NCBI GenBank assembly: GCA_028583605.1
Contig: CM053335.1
Span: forward strand, 10,794,053-10,858,052
Reading direction: 5' to 3'
DNA: 64,000 nt
Source of the DNA: Dastarcus helophoroides
Taxonomy: Eukaryota; Arthropoda; Insecta; Coleoptera; Bothrideridae
Positions 34,701 through 46,967 of this stretch are shown one piece after another. Within the stretch, counting starts at the first letter, position 1. Every line of letters starts with the position of its first letter. Below the pieces are notes generated by a model. It was given only the letters and a program-made list of their open reading frames with translations, was not told where the DNA came from and made no database searches. The position numbers and the translations under genes are program-made.

Positions 34701-37700
34701 CAGAAATGCTTGAATTTCTGAAAAATAAGATTTTTGAAAAAAGTCGAATCTTGAAAAGGAATTAAAGAAAAATAAAATTTGAGTCGACATTTTTTTCTAA
34801 AATTCCCTTGCAAAAAGTAACCCTTTTTGCCTTTGGAGCTTCGAATTTTTTGTTCTTTTTATTTTTGTAAAAAGTTGAAGTTTTGTAGAGAAAGTAGGGT
34901 TTTAAAAAAAATTGCATTCTTAAAAAAAAGGTCGACTTTTGAGAATAATATTAAAATATAACTAGTGAAAATTCTTAGACATTGGAATTTAAAAAAATCC
35001 ATTTTCACAAACGCCCGAATTTCTAAAAAATAAGTTTTTTGAAAAAGTCGAATCCTGAAAAGAAATTCAAGAATAAAAATCAAAATTTTGTGTCGAAGTT
35101 TTTATCCTAAAATTCACTTGCAAAAAGTATCACTTTTTTGCCTTTAAAGCATCGAATTTGTTGTTGTTTTTAAGTTAAGTAAAGTGGGGTTTAATAAAAA
35201 GTTGAATTCTTTAAAAATACAATTTTTTTTAAAGGTCGACTTTCGTTAATAATATCAAAATATAACCAGTCAAAATTCCTAGAAATTGGGATTTAAAATA
35301 GTCTATTTTTAGAAACGCCCGAATTTTTGAAAAATAAGTTTCTTGAAAAAGTCGAATCCTGAAAGGAAATTCAAGCAAAAAAAGTCAAAATTTTTAGTGA
35401 AATTTTTTTCTAAAAGTCACCTGCAAAATATAACCCATTTTTGCCTTTGAAGCATCGAATTTGTTGTTATTTTTACTTTTGTAAATAGTTGAAGTTTTTA
35501 AGAGAAAAGGGGGTTTAAAAAAGTTACATTTTGAAAAAAAGATCGACTTTCGAGAATAATACCAAAACATAACTAGTCAAAATTCTTAGGAATTGGGATT
35601 TAAAAAAGCATATTTTCAGAAAGGCCCGAATTTCTGAAAAATAAGTTATTTGAAAAAAGTCAAATCTTGAACAGAAATTGAAGAAAAAAAATCAAAATTT
35701 TGAGTCGACATTTTTTTCTAAAATTCGCTTACAGAAAGTAACTCTTTTTTTGGCTTTGAAGCATCAAATTTGCTCTTTATTTTATTTTTCGTAAATAATT
35801 GAAGTTTTCTAGAGAAAGTGGGGTTTAATAAATAGTTTTAAAGTTGTATTCTTTAAGAAGAGAACTTTTTTTTTTAAAAAAGGAAGACTTTCGAAAATAA
35901 TATCAAAATATAACTAGTCAAAATTCCTAGAAATTTAGGTTTAAAAAAGTCGATTTTTAGAAACACCCGAATTTCTGAAAACTAAGTTTCTTGAAAAAGT
36001 CGAATCCTGAAAAGAAATTCAAGAATAAAAATCCAAATTTTGAATCGAATGTTTTTTTTTAAAGTCACTTGCAGAAAGTATCACTTTTTTGCCTTTGAAG
36101 TGGCGAATTTGTTGTTCTTTTTATTTTTGTCATTAACTAAAGTTTTCTAGAGAAAGTGGGGTTAAATAAAAAGTTGTATTCTTTAAGAAGTACAACTTTT
36201 TTTTCAAAAAAATGTCTACTTTTGACAATAATATCAAACCAAAACTAGTCAAAATTCTTAGAAATTGGAATTTAAAAAAGTCCATTTTCTGAAACGCCCG
36301 AATTTCTGAAAAATAAGTTTCTTGAAAAAGTCGAATCCTGAAAGAAAATTCAAGCAAAAAAATCAAAATTTTTAGTCGAAATTTTTTTCTAAAAGTCACT
36401 TGCAAAAAGTATCACTTTTTTGCCTTTGAAGTGACGAATTTGTTGTTCTTTTTATTTTTGTCATTGATTTAATTTTCTCCAGAGATAGTGGGGTTAAATA
36501 GAAAGTTGTATTCCTTTAGAATACAACTTTTTTTTTTAAAAAAAGGCCGACTTTCGATAATAATATCAAAATATAACTAGACAAAATTCTTAGAAATTGG
36601 AATTTAAAAAAGTCCATTTTCAGAAACGCCCGAATTTCTAAAAAATAGGTTTCTTGAAAAAGTTGAATCCTGAAAGAAAATTCAAGCAAAAAAATCAAAA
36701 TTTTTAGTCGAAATTTTTTTCTAAAATTCACTTTCAGAAAGTAACATTTTTCTGCCTTTACAGCATCGAATTTGTTGTTCTTTTTATTTCTGTAAATAAT
36801 TGAAGTTTTCCAGAGAAAGTGGGGTTTAATAAAAAGTTGTATTCTTTATGAATACAACTTTTTTTTAAAAAAGGTCGACTTTCGAGAATAATATCAAAAT
36901 ATAACTAGTCAAAATTCCTAGAAATTCGGATTTAGAAAAGTTTATTTTTAGAAACGCCCGAATTTCTGAGAAATAAGTTTTTTGAAAAAATCGAATCCTG
37001 AAAAAAAATTCAAGAAAAAAAAGTAAAATTTTGAGTCGAAATTTTTTTCTAAAATTCACTTACAGAAAGTAAAGTTTTATTGCCTTTGAAGCATCGAATT
37101 TGTTGTTCTTTTCATTTTTGTAAATAATTTGGGTTTTCCAGAGAAAGTGGGGTTTATTAAAAAGTTGTATTATTTAAAAATACAACTTTTTTTTAAAAAA
37201 AAGGTCGACTTTCGTAAATAATATCAAAATATAACTAGTCAAAACTCTTAGGAATTGGGATTTAAAAATGTCTATTTTCAGAAACGCCTGAATTTCTGAA
37301 AAATAAGTTTTTTGAAGAAAGTCAATTCTGTATCGTTAATAAAGTTTATTAGTTATGAAGAAAATTGGAATAAAAAAAACTCGAAAACTTTGAAATTAAC
37401 AAAGAAAGTTTTCTAGAATATTGGTCTTTTCAAAGTTTTCACTTTTTTATCAAAAATTTCCTACAACTTTTGAGGAATAGGCAAATTTTAACAAACGCTT
37501 CGAAAATTGCAGAAATCTGGATTTTTAAAAAAGTGGAAATTTTCAAAAAAACGAAACGAAAAATGTTGAGATACAAATTCAAAATTTCATACATTTTGAT
37601 AAAAAAGAAGCCAAATTTTAATAATAAATTTGAATTTCAAAAATTAAAAAATTTTTTTTCTGAAATTTACTTACAGAAAGTAACCCTTTTTTGCCTTTGA

Positions 37701-38440
37701 AGTATTAAATTTGTTCTTCTTTTTATTGTTGTAAATAGTTGAAGTTTTCCAGAGAAAGTAGGGTTTTGAAAAAAAGTTGCATTCTTAAAAAAAGGGTCGA
37801 CTTTCGAGAATAATATCAAAATATAACTAGTCAGAATTTTTACGAAATGAGATTTAAAAAAGTCTATTTTCGGAAACGCGCGAATTTCTGAAAAACAAGT
37901 TTTTTGAGTAAAGTCGAATCTTGAAAAGAAATTCAAGAAAAAAAAATTTTTGAGTCAACATTGTTTTCTAAAATTCTCTTACACAAAGTAACCCTTTTTT
38001 ACCTTTGAAGCATCGAATTTGTTGTCGTTTGTATTTTTGTAAAAAGTTGAAGTCTCCCAGAGAAAGTGGGGTTTTGAAAAAAAATAGTTGCATTCTTAAA
38101 AAAAGGTCGCCATTCGAGAATGAAATCAAAATATAAAAACGACGAATTTTGAAAACATTTCAAAATTTTAAAAGATGAGAAATATGGTAAATTGGGATTA
38201 AAAAAAGTCGGAGAGTCAGATTAAAAAATAAAGAAATTTAAAAAAAAAAGTTGAATTTAGGAAAGAAGTTCAAGAAAAAATCAACGTATCGAGGAAATTT
38301 TTTTCTACATCCACTCGCAAAAGATAACCCTACTTGACGCATTGAATTTGTCTTTTTTTTTATTTTTGTAAGAATTTGAAATGTTTCAGGATGAGTCAGG
38401 TTTTGAAAAAAAAGTTTTATTTTTAGAAAAGCTCGACCTT
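31741..38440. repeat. second low-complexity block with modules A and B in the same order
   Basis: The ~490 bp module A marker (CTAATTTCGAGGATACAC) recurs near 31,812; 32,320; 32,808; 33,306; 33,797. GATTTCGAAGAAAAGGTCA-like text follows at 34,480-34,560, then ten or so ~300-340 bp module B units (ATATAACTAGTCAAAATTC-like marker near 34,660; 34,960; 35,260; 35,570; 35,910; 36,240; 36,570; 36,900; 37,220; 37,820). The module order is the same as at 24.6-29.0 kb. An unrelated A-rich patch lies at 37,330-37,660. Short frames on the minus strand are repeat products. Confidence 0.75.
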
Positions 38441-39295
38441 TTTAGTTTTAAGGGGTTAAGCCTCGATTATGAAGACTTTCACCACCAAAGTTGGACCCTA
38501 AGTGGGCATCAATTGGTCTTTCCTAGAATCTTCGCGGTATCTTGATAAATTACGAAAGCCCCAATTGCTTCTAACGGGCGCTACTCGTTGGGCGAAATCT
38601 TGTCACATTTTTGGGGCCTCTGGTCGAAGGACGGGGCGAAGGAGCGATTAAAGGAAAGGAATCAAAGGTTGAACTGTTCAAGCTTCGCTGGCTCGCAACT
38701 GTCTGTTCTCATGTTTACGCCGTTCCTTTTCTCTTTTCTACACACACCACCAAAACAAATAGAAGAATCGAAACGAGAGCCCGTCGCCGCTCACCACTTA
38801 CACGCCCCAATTCGCATCCTCGCGCTCCCGCCTTCCAAATTAACGTCACATTAATCAATCTCGGTCACAATGTTGCTAAATCAAACGCCCTTACAAACAG
38901 CGGCCACCCTCCGCTACGAGCATTTGTAAAAAGAAAAAACTACCAGTGTCACTTTAATAGATGAACCCTCATTAGCTTTTTTATCTGGCGATTAACAATT
39001 GAACATCGAGATTCGAGCGTGTGAACGTTCCGAATTATCAAGTGGGCCCCGATGCGTTTATAACAGTTGACAATTAAAATATGGAAATGTGCAATCTTGA
39101 TTTACAGCGCCGCCGTCCGACGTATTGTGTCACACAGGAGTGGTTCATTTGTCTCGCCAAGATACGTCAAACTGTTGAGAGGGCCCCATTCAAAAGCCAC
39201 CGATCGCCAATTATCGACCACTCGTGTAAGATAAGACAAACTATCGTAAAAGAGATACGTCTGTGCTTATTCAAGAAACGAATATTGTTCAGAAG
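38441..39295. other. ordinary-complexity, GC-richer island
   Basis: It includes short plus-strand frames at 38588-38854, 38611-38964 and 39081-39308, with no recognisable domain and overlapping one another in different frames. It contains several TTTATAAC and CAATTAAAATA-type words that homeodomain proteins could bind, but I cannot show function. It may be a conserved noncoding element or old exon-flanking DNA. Confidence 0.35.
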
Positions 39296-42200
39296 TTTTA
39301 TTATTTAAGATTTTCATTTTATTTGAAAAGCTTTTTGATGATATTTTGGTTTTTCTTCCAAACCTAATCATTTCGAAAATGTTGTCTTTTTTTTGAAAAT
39401 TTTTTGTATTTTTCAAAATTACAAAATTATTCTGGAAAATTTTTGGTTTTTTAAAAATTTTTATGCATTTTCGAAATTTCAATTTTTTTAATGAAAATCC
39501 AATTTTTTTGAAAATATTTTTGAAATTTTGTATTTTTTTAAAAATGGCGACTTTTTGAAAATATCGACATTTTAAATTTCGATTTTATTCTATATTTCGA
39601 CTTCCTTTAAAAATTATGCCTATTTTTCAACATTTTGCTCTCTTAATATATCGATTTTATTTAAAAAAATTTTTAATAACATTTTAATTTTTTTCAAAGC
39701 CTAGATTTTCGAATGTTGTCTTTTTTTAAAAAAAATTTTCTGCATTTTTCAAAATCAAGTTTTCTTTTGCAAATTTCAACATTTTCAAAATTTTTACGAT
39801 TTTTTTAAAATTCTAATATTTTTCTAATAATTTTATTACTTTGGAAATTTCTATAATATCGATATTTTTTAAAATAACGTAATTTTTAAAAATGTCAACT
39901 TTTAAAAATGTTTTGATTTTTTTTAAAATTCTAGTCTTTTTTAAAAATATCGACTTTTTAAATTTTTCAATTTTTTTTTTCTAAATTTCGTCTCTTTGAA
40001 AATTGGGCCTTATTTCAAAATATTAACTTTTTTAAAAGTTGGACCTTTCAAACTTTAGTTATTTTTATCAAAATTACACATTTTTAAAATTTGCCTTTTC
40101 TACGAAAATTCTGACAAATTTTTAACTTTTTCATTTTTTCATATATTTTTAAATTTAAATTTAAGTAAAAATTTCGGAATTTTTAAAAATTCTGTATTTT
40201 TCAATAATGTTGATTTTTAAAATTTTTTCAATCTTTTTTAAATTCTAGCCTTTCTTAAAATATTGACATTTTATAATTTTGATTTTTTTCTAAATTTTGA
40301 CTTTTTTTGAAAACTAAGTAGGCCCATTTTTCAAAATTCTGATTTTTTCAAAAATTTGTTTTTTTTAATTACACATATTTTATATTTACCTTTTCTTTGA
40401 AAATTTTGACAAATCTCAAAGCCAACTTCTCTCAAATTTTCGACTTTTTCAAGTTTTCATTTATTTTTAATTTTCTATCATTTAAAATATTTTTACTTTT
40501 TCAAATTGTCAATTATTTAAATTTAGATTTTCTTTTCAATATTTGACATCTTTTCAAAATGTCGCTTTTTTTCAAAATTTTGATTTTATTTGAAAATTTT
40601 TTTGATAATGATAATATTTTGGTTTTTTCAAAACCTAGTCTTTCTGAAAATTTCGTCTTTTTTTGAAATTTTCTCTAATTTTTTCTAATTTTAGACATAT
40701 TTTCAAAATGTCGTTTTTTTCAAAAATTTTGACTTTTTTATATTTCGATTTTATTGGAAATTTTTTGGATATTTTGGTTTTTTTTTTTCAAAACCTATAT
40801 ATTTCGAAAAGTTTGCCTTTTTTTCACTATCTCTTTGTATATTTTAAAATTACATTTTTTTTTAAATTTCGACCTTTTCAAAATTTTTACGATTATTTTA
40901 AATTTCAATTTTATGTTAAAAAATTAATTTTTGGAAATTTATGTATAAATATCGATATTTTTGAAAATACCGTATTTTTAAAAAATGTTGATTTTTAAAA
41001 ATTGTTGATTTTTATAAATTATAGCCTTTTTTGAATACGTCGACATTTTAAAATTTCGATTTTTTGCCAAATTTCGACTTTTTTTTTAAACTAAGTAGGC
41101 CTATTTTTTAAAATGTTTGGTTTTAAGAAATTTGGGTTTTTTTTTTAATTACACATATTTCAAATTTACATTTTCTGCGAAAATTTTGACAAATCTTAAA
41201 GGCAACTACTCCTAAATTTTCAACTTTTTGAATTTTTTATTTATTTTTAATTTTCTATTATTTAGATCTCTTTACTTTTTGAAATTGTTAACTTTTTAAA
41301 TTTAAGTTGTCTAATTTTTGACATCTCAAAATTTTTTTTTAGATTTTGAATTTTTATTATTTCAATTTTATTTAAAATTTTTTTGATATTTTGGCTTCTT
41401 CAAAATTAGAATTTTTTGGAAATTTCGTCTTTTTTTCAAAAATTTGTATTTTTAAAAGTACAATTTTTTTTGAAAATTTCGACTTTTTCAAAATTTTTAC
41501 GATTTCTTATATTTTAATTTTTGTCCAAAAATTTTATTTTTTGAAAAGTTATGTAAAAATATCAACATTTTTGAAAAGTTCGTATTTTTCAAAAATGTCG
41601 TTTTTTAAAATATTTTCGATTTTTTTTAATTTTAGCCTTTTTTGAAAATATCGGCATTTTTAAATTTTGATTTTTTTCTAAACTTCGACCTTTTTTGAAA
41701 ATTAAGTAGGTCTTTTCTTTTAAATTACGATTTTTTAAAAAATTTGGGTTTTTTTCAAAATTACACATATTTCAAATTTTTCAACTTTTTCAAATTTTCT
41801 ATTATTTTTAATTTTCTCATTGAAAATATTTTTACTTTTTCAAATTGTCAATTTTTTGATGAAATTTTCTTTCCAATTTTCGACGTTCTTTCAAACTGTA
41901 ATTTTTTTAAGTTTTAATTTTTAATATTTCGATTTTATTTGAAAATTTTTTGATAATATTTTGGTTTTTTTTCAAAACCTAGACTTTTCGAAAATTTCGT
42001 TTTTTTTTGAAAATTTCTTTGTATTTTTTTAAAAACACAACTTTTTTGAAAATTTCGAATTTTTCAAAATTTTTACGATTTTAATTTTTTTTTAACTATT
42101 TTTTGAAAATTTAAGTAAAAATATCGCAACTTTTGAAAATTCTGTATATTTCAAAAATGTTGATTTTAAAAAATTTTTCAATCTTTTTTAAATTTTAGCC

Positions 42201-43243
42201 TTTCTTAAAAATATTGACATTTTATAATTTTGATTTTGTTCTAAATTTTGACTTTTTTTGAAAACTAAGAAGGCCTATTTTTCAAAATTCTGATTTTTCA
42301 AAAATTTGTTTTTTTTTTTAAATTACACATATTTTATATTTACCTTTTCTTTGAAAATTTTGACAAATCTCAAAGTCAGCTTCTCTCAAATTTTCGACTT
42401 TTTCAAGTTTTCATTTATTTTTAATTTTCTATCATTTAAAATATTTTTACTTTTTCAAATTGTCAATTTTTTTAAATTTAGATTTTATTTCCATTATTTG
42501 ACATCTTTTTAAAATGTCGCTTTTTTCAAAATTTTGACTTTTTAATATTTCGATTTTATTTGAAAATTTTTTTGATAATGATAATATTTTGGTTTTTTTC
42601 AAAACCTAGTCTTTTTGAAAATTTCGTCTTTTTTTGAAATTTTCTCTGATTTTTTCTAATTTTAGACATCTTTTCAAAACGTCGTTTTTTTCCAAAATGT
42701 TGACTTTTTAATATTTTGATTTTATTGGAATTTTTTTGGATATTTTGGTTCTGAAAAATCAGAACCTAATCTTTTTGAAAATTTCGTCTTTTTTTGAAAT
42801 TTTCTTGGTATTCTTCAAAATTACAATTTTTTTGTTGAAAATTTCGACTTTTGAAAATATTTACAATATTTTGTAATTTCAATTTTTTTTCTAAAAATTA
42901 TATTTTATGTGAAAATATGAATAGTTTTGAAAATGTCCTATTTTTTAAAAACGTCGATTTTTAAAAATGTTTGGATTTTTTTTAAAATTTAGTCTGAAAA
43001 TATCGACATTTTAAAATATCGATTTCTTTGCTAAATGTCGACCTTTTTCTAAAAATTAGTCAGGTTTTTCAAAATTTTGACTCTCAAAAATTGGTGCCCT
43101 TAAAAATTTAGTGTTTTTTCAAAATTACACATATTTCAAATTTACCTTTTCTTAGAAAATTTTGACATGACATGCTCTGTCAACTTTTCTTAAAATTTCT
43201 ACTTTTTCAAGTTTCTATTTCTTTTAATTTTTTTATTATTTAA
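39296..43243. repeat. T-rich low-complexity block of ~560-780 bp units
   Basis: The marker AAGTAGGCC (with variants) occurs near 40,316; 41,093; 41,705; 42,267. The text around 40,200-40,570 is repeated almost exactly at 42,130-42,540. Boundaries coincide with a 13-bp direct repeat TTTTATTATTTAA at 39,296-39,308 and 43,231-43,243. Phe-rich frames (40663-40998, 42306-42512) are artefacts of T runs. Confidence 0.7.
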
Positions 43244-43440
43244 ATAATAATGTAATTAATTCATAATTTGGTAATTTTCAAGTCAGGAATCTACATTAAT
43301 AAAACTGATGTGTCTGTATGTCTGTCGACTGATCTTTTGTCCGGGCTAATCTTTGAAATTGCTAAATCGATTTTAATAAAAGTTTTACTAAAATGTAGAG
43401 CGTTTTAAGAGATACCTTTTAAACAATTTTTTGTTATTCA
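43244..43440. other. possible terminal fragment of a dispersed element
   Basis: TCTACATTAATAAAACTGAT and TGTCTGTATGTCTGTCG, followed by a CTAAATCGATTTTAATAAA stretch, resemble the start regions of common insect repeats (Helitron-like starts often begin with TC and carry similar motifs). I see no matching 3' hairpin and CTRR end, so this is only a suggestion. Confidence 0.2.
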
Positions 43441-43705
43441 GGGAATTACTAAAGTACAACAGATAATTACTGAAAGTGTGCAATTTTTGCCCTACCACAC
43501 GAGGCTTCTTTAGAAATGCAAATGGATTGAAACGTTAATTATTTATTGACAGCATGTCAATTAACAATTAGAATAGGGCAAAACTTTTTTGAACTCCTGG
43601 GATCATCAGCATTTTATAGAAATTTAAAATCTTCTTTCACAGGTTATATAAACTTATCTTACAAATTAAGAAAATGTCGGTTAAGATGGAAAAATTTCTA
43701 GTATG

Positions 43706-43958
43706 AGTTCAAAAATTGAAATACAAACCTTGTCTTTTAAAACCAAGAAAGATTAAAAAACACAACAGAGGTTGCTCTAATGCGTTTCGATAGCAAAGCT
43801 ATCATTTTCAGAGATATACTCTCTGCATCTCTCTGAAGATGATAGCTTGGCTATCGAAACGCGTTAGAGCAACCTCTGTTGTGTTTTTTAATCTTTCTTG
43901 GTTTCAGGGAACAAGATTTGTATTTTAATTTTTAAAGATAACCAAGGACCACCAAAAT
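43706..43958. repeat. most complete family A foldback element
   Basis: A ~250 bp palindrome with arms of about 110 bp around a short centre (ATATACTCTCTGCATC). The left arm runs from CAAAAATTGAAATACAAACC to TCATTTTCAGAG. The right arm runs from CTGAAGATGATAGC to ATTTTTAAAGATAACC. It ends at ACCAAGGACCACCAAAAT. It has no coding capacity and carries ribozyme-like cores in both arms. Confidence 0.88.
43829..43869 (+). ncRNA. hammerhead-like motif, family A right arm
   Basis: Order on plus: stem I CTCT (43829-43832), core CTGAAGA (43833-43839), one extra T (43840), stem II GATAGC and GCTATC with TTG loop (43841-43855), core GAAA (43856-43859), stem III CG and CG without a loop, T and T (43864-43865) as the NUH site, and stem I AGAG (43866-43869). 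The only deviation is the extra nucleotide between the CUGANGA box and stem II. An extra nucleotide there is known in a natural viroid hammerhead. Stem I is only 4 bp as seen. Activity is unproven. Confidence 0.6.
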
Positions 43959-44425
43959 TAGGAGTTCAAAATTTTAAAAATTACATTTTTTGGAAATATG
44001 AAAGGTTATCCATTTAGATGGAAAGTTCATGTTCCCTTCGTGGCATGAATTATGCGATATTTTACATATTTTATGTTTTAACAACGATCTAAACCATCGA
44101 CGTTTTCTGATGAATAATAATACTTCTATTTCTTAGACTTTCCCTTTAAAAGAAGTCGGGAATTACTAAAGTACAACAGATAATTACTGAAAGTGTGCAA
44201 TTTTTGCCCTACCACACGAGGCTTCTTTAGAAATGCAAATGGATTGAAACGTTAATTATTTATTGACAGCATGTCAATTAACAATTTGAATAGGGCAAAA
44301 CTTTTTTGAACTCCTGGGATCATCAGCATTTTATAAAAATTTGAAATCTTCTTTCACAGGTGATATAAATTCATCTTGCAAGTTAAAAAAATGTCGGTTA
44401 AGATGGAAAAATTTCTAGTATGAGT

Positions 44426-44582
44426 TCAAAAATTGAAATACAAATCCTGTCCCCTGACACCAAATAAGATTAAAAAACACAACAACAGCTGTTCTAACGA
44501 GTTTCGACAGCCAAGCTATGATCTTCGGAGAGATACTGCATCAATTTTTGAAGATAAGCAAGGGCCAGTCCCTTCCACCAAA
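44426..44582. repeat. internally deleted family A element
   Basis: The left arm with GTTTCGACAGCCAAGC and ATCTTCGGAGAGATAC is present. Most of the right arm is deleted and only the outer end, GGGCCAGTCCCTTCCACC, remains. Confidence 0.75.
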
Positions 44583-46959
44583 ATCAATCTATAAAATTGT
44601 TTTAAAAATAGAATCTTTGAGTCAAAAATATTTTCTACGTGACAGTAGTAAAGCTAGTCTTATTATTTAGAAGTTGGCGTCATTATTTGATATTCATGGA
44701 CTTATTTTTTCAACGGGGTCGACTAGAATGGTTGTCAAACAAATGATTATCAAGATGGGACAGACGGTGGCATTTGTGGGTGCGTATTAAATGGTGAAAC
44801 GTGCGTTGATCGAGAAATTAAGGCTGGAATAATAAAGAGATACCTGATACCGGTCGCAAGTTAATGTTCCACCGACAGTGCCCCCTTTTGTACGATACAT
44901 CGAGACTTCAAAATAAAACATGCCAACATTGTAAACTCCCCAAACAAAAGACCAGAGACAGTACGAGGCAATTCATCAACTCGTTTGTTTTTTAATCAAC
45001 GTTAGCTATCAAACATTTTTAAAGTTTGTCTTTAGCGTTGACATATGATTAGAGACCGGATTATATGCGCATATGCAAATGCATATTCAATTCATTTTTA
45101 CCAGTTATTGCATATTTCACCTAAAATCTAATAGTAATGTATATTTTCGATATACTTACAAAATTGGTCAAATAAACTTCGCATTGTTTGATGTAGGCCC
45201 GCGAAAATTTGAACTAAACTTTGAAAACATTTTGAAAAATTGCCCAGACTATGGAATGATGTGTCTTTTGTGACTTTTGTTCAAAGGAATCAAACCACAA
45301 ATTTTGAAATACTAGTCTTTAACATATAGTTCACAAAAATTATAATCTTTGTTGAGAAAAAAAGACCAAACCTCATTTTTAACTCCTAGCAATCAAAGAA
45401 CCAATCAAATGAACGGGTTGAGTAGGTACATAACCTGCAGAATGGTCATGTCTTTGTGACAGACGGATGGACAAAAAAATGAGATTGTAAGGGTTCCGTT
45501 TTTTCCTTTTAAGGTACGGAACCCTAATAAATGAAATAATCTAAAATGAACATCTAAAATATAACTGAAAGATGATCGAAAATTAATTTTATTAGGAAAA
45601 GTCGAAAAATGTTTTTATATGTTCGAATTATTCGTAAATTCTCCAACCTATAAAATAACTTCGTGTGCTGCACCTTGTAAATAAATGACCAAATAAAAAC
45701 TGTAATCCGACTAGTGGCAAGATTGGTGAAGACTTAAGCCATCTCTTCTCATGATTTATTAAATTACTAAATTATGTCCAGTGGAATTCTCTTCTGCTTA
45801 TCATGCTTAAGGATGATTTAAGTCATATACTCATGAACATTCACTGAAAAAATATGTACGCTGTTTACATGCAAACAAATACTTTTTCAGGAAACTTAAA
45901 CATCCAAACACGGCATCAAAAGAAAAACTAGAGAAAATATCCCCCGATCCTTGTATAAAATAACAAATATTAATCCAAGCCCAGTTTTAGAATTAAGAGT
46001 TGGAAATTAAGTTGTTCGAAATTGACGCATGGTAGGGCACTAAAGTGGGGGATTAAGAAAATGCATAACCGTGACTTCTGACTGTATCATAACCCTTATA
46101 TTAAATTTAACCCTTTCAATTGGGTTGGATTAGCATTACGGTTATTGCCGCTGGTAACCTACGTAATTGCATTTGATTAATTCCGCTTGGACATCAAACA
46201 ATTCTCGCTTTTATCACACTGCTTTCGCAATTTTCATGCTTCGAAATGACCATGGATTTTTTTTGCTAGTGTAAGATAAAATAGGCACTTTGTATTTAAA
46301 AGTCAGTGACAGTATTAAGCGAGCTACATTATCCACATTCAAAATCAGTTCGTATTTGGTAACTGGTATTTGGACTGATTAGATTAAATATAAATATAAA
46401 TAAATGATAACACTGGTGAACAAAATGAAAATGTCATGTCACATTAGGTTCTTTTTTTTTAATAGTGTTAGTTGTCATTTAAAATAAGCAGTTTTGAAAT
46501 TTTCATTACCCATGACGTTTGTGGCGAATCTTAAGAAATATGACATAAAAAATGTATATAGGAACTTATAATTTTTGTTTTTCTAGACTATTTAGCTTGT
46601 AATTGGTCCCTCTTGATCAAGCAGTAGTAGTCAATCAACACGCTTAAGTTTAATCCGCCCTGATAATTTTTTTCTATCATTGGAATGTGCGCATAAAACT
46701 TTTATCAGTTCTTATCACTTAGAGTCCCCTAGTTGGCAGGAATAAAGTCAAGATATGTGTCCAAAAAATGAATCTTGATCGCCATATTGTAACCCAAAGT
46801 TTTATGCTCAAATAAAAGTTTTTTAACCAACCAACTCTTGTGGTAAACCAAAACAATTGCAGTTACATTTTTGAAGCATTTTCATGCTAATTTTTTCAAA
46901 ACATTTAATTTTTCTTGAAACAACGAGTTTTTTATCAATTTTCTTAATTTGAGGTTCTA
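44583..46959. other. ordinary-complexity sequence, no gene seen
   Basis: No supported reading frame (45073-45273 has no recognisable domain). It contains one terminal-hairpin-like repeat end at 45,490-45,525, listed separately. The area around 46,090-46,210 is rich in ATTA-type words. Probably host noncoding DNA. Confidence 0.4.
45490..45525. repeat. AGGGTTCCGT hairpin, tail of a common insect repeat
   Basis: AGGGTTCCGT (45490-45499) and its inverse ACGGAACCCT (45516-45525) flank a 16-nt spacer, preceded by GACAGACGGATGGACAAAA. This pattern ends a widely dispersed insect repeat. The element upstream of it is not delimited here. Confidence 0.5.
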
Positions 46960-46967
46960 CTACTGCC
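46960..46967. repeat. 8-bp target site duplication, left
   Basis: CTACTGCC directly precedes the CAGTGGCGGCT end. The identical octamer follows the other end at 51,657-51,664. Confidence 0.88.

Larger units (their letters stand above)
43441..44440. repeat. direct duplication of a ~285 bp segment, 717 bp apart
   Basis: GGGAATTACTAAAGTACAAC begins both copies (43,441 and 44,158). They are nearly identical through CTAGTATGAGTTCAAAAATT, and each runs straight into a family A element. The duplicated unit therefore includes the junction with the foldback element. Confidence 0.88.

Noticed and set aside
38588..39308. Plus-strand frames of 75-117 codons as a host gene
   Set aside because: They overlap in different frames and show no domain; the composition alone is not evidence.
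39296..43243. Phe-rich frames as membrane proteins
   Set aside because: They follow from TTT runs in low-complexity DNA and shift with every repeat unit.
43600..43630. CTGATGATCCCAGGAG on the minus strand (also at about 44,318) as a further hammerhead
   Set aside because: The first core box is present by chance, but there is no GAAA box after a stem II and no matching stem I or III.
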